A stretch of DNA of 64,000 nt, taken from Rutpela maculata. Lineage: Eukaryota; Arthropoda; Insecta; Coleoptera; Cerambycidae. The stretch lies in assembly GCA_936432065.2 (NCBI GenBank), contig OW386287.2, positions 192,509,729 to 192,573,728 on the forward strand. Direction: 5' to 3'. A program made the translations under genes and the position numbers. The number at the start of each line of letters is the position of its first letter. The first letter of the stretch is position 1. This document shows positions 56,955-64,000 of this stretch, one piece after another. Below the pieces are notes generated by a model. It ran no database searches, was not told where the DNA came from, and worked only from the letters and a program-made list of their open reading frames with translations.

Positions 56955-57425
56955 ATGTAAAATGGATAATAATAAAAAAGTTACAGTTGTAACCGATTCC
57001 AGCTGAAATTGAAGAAGCTGCCTAGAGAACTACTTTGGATTTGTTACCTACGAAGTTAAGCCAGCAGTATATGTTTTGGCATACTTCAAGGAGTAGTATC
57101 AGTGCTTTGGTTGAATTACTCCGTGAAGAAAACAATGACGAACATAATGAACAATTATGAACAATTATGACATAAGTTTATTGTATTTTTGAAACGATAA
57201 GGCAAATGGTACCGAACGAAAAAACTGAAAGCTTGACGAAGGAACAAATGGATCCATTTCTCACCGAAGCATAAAATGAAAAGTATCTCATACTGAAGGT
57301 TGCCATAATTATGGGTATATTTGAACCCTATGGCGGAGACAAATTGTGATACATGATGATACATTGTGTGTACATGGGAACTGTTATAGAAAGTACAGCC
57401 TTTCACCCGTCGGACACTAACCATT
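56955..57425 (+). pseudogene. Tyrosine recombinase-like (Crypton-type) relic
   Basis: In mixed frames the plus strand reads IPAEIEEAA then TLDLLPTKLSQQYMFWHTSR (about 56,995-57,090), which resembles the LLP-KS-Y core-binding start of insect tyrosine-recombinase-like proteins. Later it reads LTKEQMDPFLTEA, stop, NEKYLILKVAIIMGIFEPYG (about 57,230-57,330), close to the K-VALI-GI-GACR-E block that begins the catalytic domain, except that the Arg of that block is not preserved here (EPYGGDKL). At least three stops are present. The downstream catalytic His/Arg/Tyr boxes are not seen. The assignment rests on two motif matches. Confidence 0.45.
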
Positions 57426-57454
57426 GACGACTTTTTGTTAAATATATGAATAAG

Positions 57455-57616
57455 TTTTTTTTCTTTTTAATCTGTTTATTTAACGTCGGCCTATTTCCGC
57501 TACCAGGGCCCATCACCGACGCCAGGAGACGAGCTACCCAACCTCTTCTCCTAAGAAGAGTAGGGATCTTTTACTTGCCTAACATTTAATAGACAAGGAA
57601 CCGCCTGCTTTACATC
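57455..57616 (-). repeat. Truncated copy of the 5S-derived SINE (tail half)
   Basis: AACGTCGGCC at 57,481 begins a match to the complete SINE body (CACCGACGCCAGGAGACGAG, AAGAGTAGGGATCTTTTACT, GACCGCCTGCTTTACATC-type text) that ends at 57,616. A T run at 57,455-57,462 is the poly(A) tail on the minus strand. The 5S head is missing. Confidence 0.85.
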
Positions 57617-59734
57617 ATAAATGGTATTTTTAGCACTGACAACAAACGTTAAAAAGACTACCTACTTAAAAGTGTTTGCAAAAAAAAATATGTCTTAAGT
57701 TTATTATTAAAATTATGACAAATAATTGCGATTTAAAATCAAAATAATGCAAAATAGAACCCTACTTAACCATAAATATTTATATAGGTAGGTAATCTTG
57801 GCGAAGACTCCACTCATTAAATTTTATCACCAGTTCTCGAGAATTTTCAGAATAAACAATTAAAAAGCCAATTTATTCTGCAGGATTTATCGCTCTCATT
57901 TAAATGAATCAAACGAAAGGATTCTTGAGGGATGTGTTTTCTTTGTGATTGCGCCGAGAAAGAACAAAAGAGCTTTGTGCCGTGCCGCAACGAGCTTAGA
58001 ATCTGCCCCCATCTTTTACGTCAACCACCAAAAACTATATGTTGGCATTATTGCGTATTTAATGAAATATATATTTCCATCGTCGTATTTAGCGAAAATG
58101 AAATATTGACATTAGAACGAGAAATTTAGGTTCTTCAATATGGGAGCTTCGTACTTTAACGAAATAAATTAGAGGCAATTTCCTGATTTAAATTATTTCA
58201 TTTAAATAAATTTTAATTCAGTGGCGTAATCTGATGATTTAGAACCATCTGTGTTAATGAAATTAAATGTTTATTTATCGCAAAACGTCTTTATAGATTT
58301 GTAAAGTAGTCTAATATTTTGTTAGCAGTCAGTAAATAACTATTGTAATCAACAAAAATCAATTTTGCTATTACAGAACGTATATTGCAAACGTACTGTT
58401 ATTATTATAGTTTATTAAAATTTCAATTACATAGCAATACCAACACCTGGTTCGTAGCCAGCCAGACATCCAAGGTGCAACAGGGCTGTGGCAACTGAAA
58501 GGCCAGACGGGCAGGGTTGGGGAAACTTAACCTAATGTGTTTAAATAAAATCTAAACTCCTTTCGCAGTTTCGCAGTTTTGGGCCCAATGCGCCCACCTT
58601 AGAAAAGTGTACTATCTTATTTTTGGCATAAATTTTTGTTTAAATTTATGTCGAAATCGGGTCTCTTACGTTTTTTGGAAATTAAATAACGAGTATTTAA
58701 AAAAAAATGTATTCCAATCGATTGCGAAATAAGTGCTCTAGATAATTTTGAACGAAGAAATCACGATTCGTGCTACTGTGCTGCGGACCATATCAATGCA
58801 GAATTGTCATATTGCTTCTTTTTTCACTTTTTTTGGTATAGTAGCTACGACAAACCAAAATTTCCGAAATCACTTTTTTGTAATTATGTCAACTTTTTCA
58901 AATGGCAAGATCTCTTAGACACCCAGTAGTTTAATACCAATTTTCACGACAAATCTATTGATACCTTCAAGTTCTTTGGTGGATAATAATTAAAATATCG
59001 AGAAGATACGCTAATCAAGTATGCCGTGGAAATTGAATAAAACTTAATTCAAAACATTCATTTTGTCAGAAACAGGAAAAAACAATACTGCAAATGCTTC
59101 TTAAAAGTCTCCTCGCTCTATTTTGACTATATTTAAAGAAGTAGTATTAGGTGATATTTATATTATAATGAGAGCCAATTTACTGTTTTTGCTAGCATGG
59201 CAGTTGCACATCCCGATATAAAAATAGAACACATTTTAATATTCCGTACTAACTGTAATAACTTTCACCGTTAAACGGATTAATTACAATACTGAAGTAA
59301 TTTTCAAATAATAATAATTAAAAAGTTTTAACGTTATTCTTAGTTCCAAGGCTTACCGTGAAACTTTTCCACTAATTGCTAAACTTTTCTTCATGAAATC
59401 TAAGTTTAACTGAGCATTATATATATATATTTAAACTTTTCCTAAATACAACAAGCTTGATCTTTGTTAAGTTGATACTGATCTGTGATCAAAGTGACAA
59501 AATTAATCACTTTGAAAGTTGACTCATTTGATCCCTTAAACCAGTGGTTCTTTTCATCCTGCAGAACCCTTTTTACTAAGAAACCCAGAAACCCCAGCTA
59601 AAGACGAAATCTAGAGAACTTATTAAGACGAATTTTATGTATTTTTTAAATTATGTTTATACGGGGCGTCTCACCCTCGTATTATTAATATATTTAATGA
59701 TTTTCATATTTAGTGGTTGCTTTTTTAAAAATAA
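57617..59734. other. No gene recognised
   Basis: About 2.1 kb of AT-rich DNA. The stretch 58,440-58,550 (GGCAACTGAAAGGCCAGACG) is GC-richer and looks like a piece of a repeat, but no family can be named. Open frames are short. Confidence 0.35.
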
Positions 59735-59935
59735 TAGAGTTCTTCCTCCAGCTAACACTAACTTACTATCTAAGTTCAAATTCAAATGAACTTTTTCTTC
59801 TTAAGCTATAGTGATTACAAGAAACATGTAACTAAATATTCAAGGATGTAAATTTTTCTTCTTTAGGATCGATATTTAGAAAAGTGCCGAACAAATACAA
59901 TACATTCTTCTTCTCTGCGAACTATAATAAAGTTA
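59735..59935 (-). repeat. Dispersed repeat of the TATACTCTTCG family, copy 3
   Basis: TTCTTCCTCCAGCTAACACT, then CTTCTTAAGCTATAGTGATTA, then AAAGTGCCGAACAAATACAA, parallel copy 2 at 11.1 kb with more divergence. Confidence 0.65.
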
Positions 59936-60257
59936 TTACAAACTCTCATGTGTTGGTAAAAACGAAATATCAGTTTTGCAAAAAAGTCTAATATTTTCTA
60001 TTCTATTTTCTAGTAATTTTATAAATTATATTAAAATTTGTTTTATATGTCTAATGAAAAGTAATTATTTTTTTTTATTTAAAAAACTTTTACTAAAATA
60101 TTACTATATGTTTATTTTCAGCACCACGAATTTTTATATTACAGTTTTATCTAAAATAATTTTTGCTATAATTTAATTTTTTTAACTTGTTTGTTTAAAT
60201 AATATAGTTTTATTTTTATAACTAAGAATAATTGCAACGTCCCATTTTAAATCATTA

Positions 60258-63025
60258 AAGGGTCTAGCCGTACTTCCATGGCGAAACTGCCCCCGATAGG
60301 AACCTATATCGTAACCTATGTTATATCGTAGAGGGCGCTAATAGTAGTTGGTAGAGTAGATATTAGCTCTATATCTTAGTTAATTGAGGAGCTATTTGAA
60401 AAAAAGTGTCTGGAGACGACTTTTTTTTCAAAGCGATATATCTTAGTTCATTTTAAAGCTAGAAAAATAAAACTAAATGGCAGTGTTATGATACACTTTA
60501 CAGTTTATTTTATAGCATATCCTATGGGCCAAGCCTAAATAAAAGTATTTAAAAAATACAAAGAAAAATTTTGTCAATCGATTTCTATCAGATCTAATTG
60601 AATTACCACTTTGAAAAAAATATATAATAATTGTCTATGTCTTGCCTAACAGCATGCCAAGTTTCATTAAAATTCAAAAGGTGCAACATGTCGAAAAATT
60701 TTTTTAAGTAAGTGGACCACCTTACACGACCACTATGTTGTCGCTTCTAATTTGCATTACATTTCATTAATCTTTGGAAAAGTTGCGTTTTGACAGCTCA
60801 TAAAAAATATATCAATGGTTGGTGGTGTCAACTAAAATATTACAATGTTTTTTTGATCTACCTTTATAGTGACTATAGTCGGTATCAGTTATGAATGTAG
60901 TTGTTTACATTATGAGCGGAGCACGAATAGTTTACACAGGATATGGTAATTACCAAGTAAGTAGAATACCCCATGGCCGACTCAAGCCAGTTGGTACATA
61001 AAATAAAAATTAACGGTTTAAATCGGCTTTTATTTGGCATTTTTCTTTTATAAATACATTGAAATTATTTAATTCATATTGCAACATGTTTTATTTAGAG
61101 TAATGAAAGCTCATTATAGACGTAAATCCTCTAAAAATGTCAAAGCGTTATAAGAAATGGGTAAACCTACTACTTGCTTGTGCTCGATATCAGGCGAACT
61201 CTGTTCTGAATTGTATCTTTGATCTCTCTTATATATCTGCCTAAAAAGTGTACACAAATATCATAACCTCCGTGTAAGTGCATGACCAAGTCGTCACGTT
61301 GCGTCGGTGCACCGCACAGCGCACATAGCACCGCATTTCGCACATCGCACACTGAAATTAAATAAACCATTATTTTAAATGAGAGTGGCCATATCGACGC
61401 CCCTCGCACATCGCACAATAAAATTAAATAGAACCATGCTCTTAAATGAGAGTGATAAATATAACTATAGCAGTCTGATTTTAATAAAAATGGAAGGAAA
61501 TAGCCGAAAAACATATGAACAATTAGTACAATATCTTTTGTATTAATATTCTTAAATATCATAAAACAATAAAATAAACTTCGATGTGCGATGTGCGCTG
61601 CGCGAGAGAGATCAAAGATACAGCTCGCCTGATATCGAGCACAAGCAAGTAGTAGGTTTACCCATTTCTTATAACACTGACATTTTTAGAGGATTTACGT
61701 CTATAATGAGCTTTCATTAATCTAAATAAAATATGCTGAAATATGAATTAAATAATTTCAATGTATTTATAAAAGAGCCAAATGCCAAATAAAAGCCAAT
61801 TTAAACTAGGGTGACCAGATTTTTGTTAAGTGAATGCTGGACACTTCTGCCAAGGGCGGCTCCAGAAAGGTTACTGGGGGGAGGGGCCTCAAGGGCGGAT
61901 CTGGGCCTTGAGCTTGGGCTGAAAATAACAAAAATATTTTTCCTCGAAAATTGAAATTGATGAGCGGGGGGAGAAATCTAAAAAAAATGTTTTCATCCCA
62001 AAACTTTTTGATCGGGAAGAAAAATTTTTTTGATCACAAAATTTTTTGATGAGCGGTAAGCAAGTATCCGAAAAGAAATTTTTTCCAAACAAAATGTAAT
62101 GCTGTAACTTCACTATAACCTGAATGCTGAACTTATGCTGGACACTTGTAAGACTTTCCAGCGAAATTCCGGACATATGGTCAGAATGCTGGACTTTCGC
62201 TGGACACTTGTAAATGCTGGACAGTACTCTAAAATGCTGGATTTTCCAGCGAAATTCCGAACGTATGGTCACCCTAATTTAAACCGTTAATTTTTATTTT
62301 ATGTACCAACTGGCTTGAGTCGGCCATGGGGGGATTCCACTTACTTGGAAATTCCCATATCCTGTGTAAACTGTGCTGCGCTCATAACCAAAACAACTGC
62401 ATTCTTAACTGAGACCGACTACAGTCACTATAAAAGTAGATCAAAAAAACATTGTAATAGGCTAGTTGACACCAACCGTTGAAATACTTTTCATGAGCTG
62501 TCCAAACGCAACTATTGAAATGTAATGCAAATTAAAAGCGTCAACATAGTGGTCGTAAGGTAGTCAGTCTACTTACTTTAAATTTTTTTTCGGCATGTTG
62601 CACCTCTTGGATTTTAATGAAACTTGGCATACTGTTAGGCAAGACATAGACTATTATTATATATTTTTTTCAAAGTGGTAATTAAATTAGATCTGATAGA
62701 AATCGATTGACAAAATTTTTCTTTGCATTTTTTAAATACTTTTATTTAGGCTTGGCCCATAGGAAATGCTATAAAATAAACTGTAAAGTGTACCATAACA
62801 CTGCCATTTAGTTTTATTTTCCTAGCTTTAAAATTAACTAAGATATGTCGCTTTGAAAAAAAGTCGTCTCCGGACACTTTTTTTCAAATAGCTCCTCAAT
62901 TAACTAAGATATAGAGCTAATATCTACTCGATCAACTATTATTAGCGCCATCTACAATATAACATAGGTTATGATATAGGTTCCTATCGGGGGCAGTTTC
63001 GCCATGGAAGTACGGCTAGACCCTT
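60258..63025. mobile_element. 2.8-kb giant foldback element with arms of about 0.97 kb
   Basis: The ends AAGGGTCTAGCCGTACTTCC (60,258) and the mirrored GGAAGTACGGCTAGACCCTT (to 63,025) are flanked by TA on both sides (60,256-60,257 and 63,026-63,027). Arms at 60,258-61,235 and 61,596-63,025 are reverse complements along nearly their whole length once a 470-bp insertion in the right arm is removed (shared blocks: GAAACTGCCCCCGATAGG, ATCGATTTCTATCAGATCT, CAAGCCAGTTGGTACATAAA, AAGCAAGTAGTAGGTTTACC). The 360-bp centre contains a partial 68-bp duplication (CGCACATCGCACA at about 61,339 and 61,407). The minus-strand frame 61,170-61,562 spans arm and loop and has no known domain. Confidence 0.9.
61807..62276. 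mobile_element. 470-bp MITE nested in the giant foldback
   Basis: The ends TAGGGTGACCA and the mirrored TGGTCACCCTA are flanked by an 8-bp duplication, ATTTAAAC, at 61,799-61,806 and 62,277-62,284. The opposite arm of the foldback (about 61,016-61,025) preserves the empty site with a single ATTTAAAC, which confirms the borders. An 8-bp duplication suggests a hAT-type transposase. Inside, GCTGGACACTT and TTCCAGCGAAATTCC are repeated several times. The minus-strand frame here is incidental. Confidence 0.92.
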
Positions 63026-63890
63026 TATGACCCTGTAACAGAATTTTATTAAAATTTGTTATATACCATTTAGAAGACAAGAATAAAGAGAACCAATTGA
63101 CGTATTCTTTTCCTCTCCTGTAACGAATAAAATATAATCATATGCAAAAACATACTTTTTCTACTGCTGGGGGTAAAATAGCCTGTAATATCTGAAGCTT
63201 CGAAGGAGAATTAGTGAAGGTGAGTAAGTAACACCTCAATCATCAAACAAATTATTAAGTAATCAATTTTGACCGTTGCAACACCTGCACAGAAGGATAC
63301 CATAAGGACGGCGTTAAATGTTAATCAAATTACCCGCACAGCAGATAACGTCACAGCTATTGCGGTCCATTTCCCATTTTACTCAGTTTTATAATAATTA
63401 TTTAAAAGTTACGTCAAAACTTAATTCCCTTCTTGGTTTCGCCAGTACGGCTTTGTTAACTTTACATACCCTTTTAATTTGGTTTGTTTAATTTGGAAGT
63501 ATCATGCCTTTATTAATTTTTGATTGCAGGGTGGCATAACAGTAATATGACAAAAGTGACCCACATATAGAACTAATTTCCTTAGAAAATCTAATACTTT
63601 TTCCAGTTTCCAGACATATACATGACTGTTCTGTCATTACTGTTCTTTTTTCTTAATTTCATGTCTTTTCTACATGTCGATTTCTGCATTTTTAGGTGTG
63701 TATACAGTGTGACTGTACTCAGCCGTGGAAGTACCCCTTTCAAGAACCATTGAGAAAGAAACGTAAAGATATATAACTGTTTTGTTGAACACTTTTTCTT
63801 ATTGAAGAAAATATAACAGATTCGAAACGATACCGAATCACAGCAAAAGATCCGCGAAGAAAAATTCATTAGTATTCTGCATTCTGCATT
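63026..63890. other. No gene recognised
   Basis: AT-rich flank. The minus-strand frame at 63,591-63,869 (92 codons, ATG) has no recognised domain and lies just downstream of an RT fragment on the same strand. Confidence 0.35.
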
Positions 63891-63894
63891 ATAT

Positions 63895-64000
63895 TTTGCT
63901 CAGTTTCATGACTAGTATCAGCATTGTCTTGCCAGGGTTAACAGAGAGTCCGTATTTGTTACACTACACCTGAAGTACGTTGAGAGCCCTTTGCATGAGC
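63895..64000 (-). pseudogene. LINE RT fragment running off the right edge
   Basis: On the minus strand from the edge: LMQRALNVLQV, stop, CNKYGLSVNPGKTMLILV. The L-W(C)-x3-GLSVNP-KT pattern is the segment after the YxDD motif in R1/LOA/Outcast-type LINE RTs. The Trp codon of the motif is a stop. The rest of the RT should lie beyond the window, and coding similarity ends at about 63,900. Confidence 0.8.

Noticed and set aside
61170..61562. 130-codon minus-strand ORF in the giant foldback
   Set aside because: It spans one arm and the loop, contains repeated text from the local duplication, and shows no domain.
61889..62272. 127-codon minus-strand ORF
   Set aside because: It lies wholly inside the nested MITE and consists of that element's internal repeats.

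Overview
This window looks like eukaryotic, repeat-dense, AT-rich intergenic DNA, most likely from an insect with a large genome. The evidence is the mix of non-LTR retrotransposons (CR1-like, jockey-like, R4/Dong-like and RNase H-bearing R1/LOA-like pieces), a DUF4817-type mariner-superfamily transposase relic, hAT-like MITEs, a Helitron-like element, tRNA- and 5S-derived SINE sequence, and many long foldback elements. No bacterial-type gene organisation and no convincing host gene with introns is visible. A beetle or hemipteran is plausible, but this is inference and the order cannot be fixed from the sequence.

Layout. 1-12 kb: scattered dispersed repeats, a tRNA-like SINE piece (about 2.1 kb), a 42-bp minisatellite (3.2 kb), a CT microsatellite (5.1 kb), and two minus-strand RT fragments (6.4-7.4 and 10.6-11.0 kb). 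12.5-22.6 kb: one CR1-like LINE on the plus strand (ORF1 with PHD-like and SGNH/esterase-like domains, ORF2 with AP endonuclease and RT, ATT-repeat tail). It is split by two DNA elements, one carrying a dead transposase between long inverted arms (14.58-17.80 kb) and one that is a large hairpin (18.48-20.86 kb). 22.9-28.4 kb: an R4/Dong-like RT relic, nested terminal-inverted-repeat (TIR) elements, and a complete 386-bp SINE with a 5S rRNA-like head and an 11-bp target duplication. 28.5-42.4 kb: one unrecognised 134-codon minus-strand ORF, several TIR elements, a 5'-truncated LINE with a 9-bp target duplication (34.98-36.53 kb), a mobile 236-bp dimer repeat and a hAT-like MITE. 42.4-51 kb: mostly unassigned DNA, a three-armed hairpin element, a Helitron-like element holding a palindrome plus a 30-bp minisatellite (46.6-48.7 kb), and a regular array of inverted GCCGTACA / TGTACGGC motif pairs (49.5-50.3 kb). 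51.8-64 kb: another MITE copy, more dimer repeats, two more giant palindromes (54.65-56.72 and 60.26-63.03 kb), a tyrosine-recombinase relic, and an RT fragment running off the right edge.

No pathway is encoded here. The history is one of nested transposition. The most unusual features are (i) five long inverted-repeat structures with arms of about 0.3-1 kb, (ii) the regular GCCGTACA motif-pair array, and (iii) the intact 5S-derived SINE. Several of the longest open frames begin with TTG or GTG rather than ATG, so many are chance frames through repeats.
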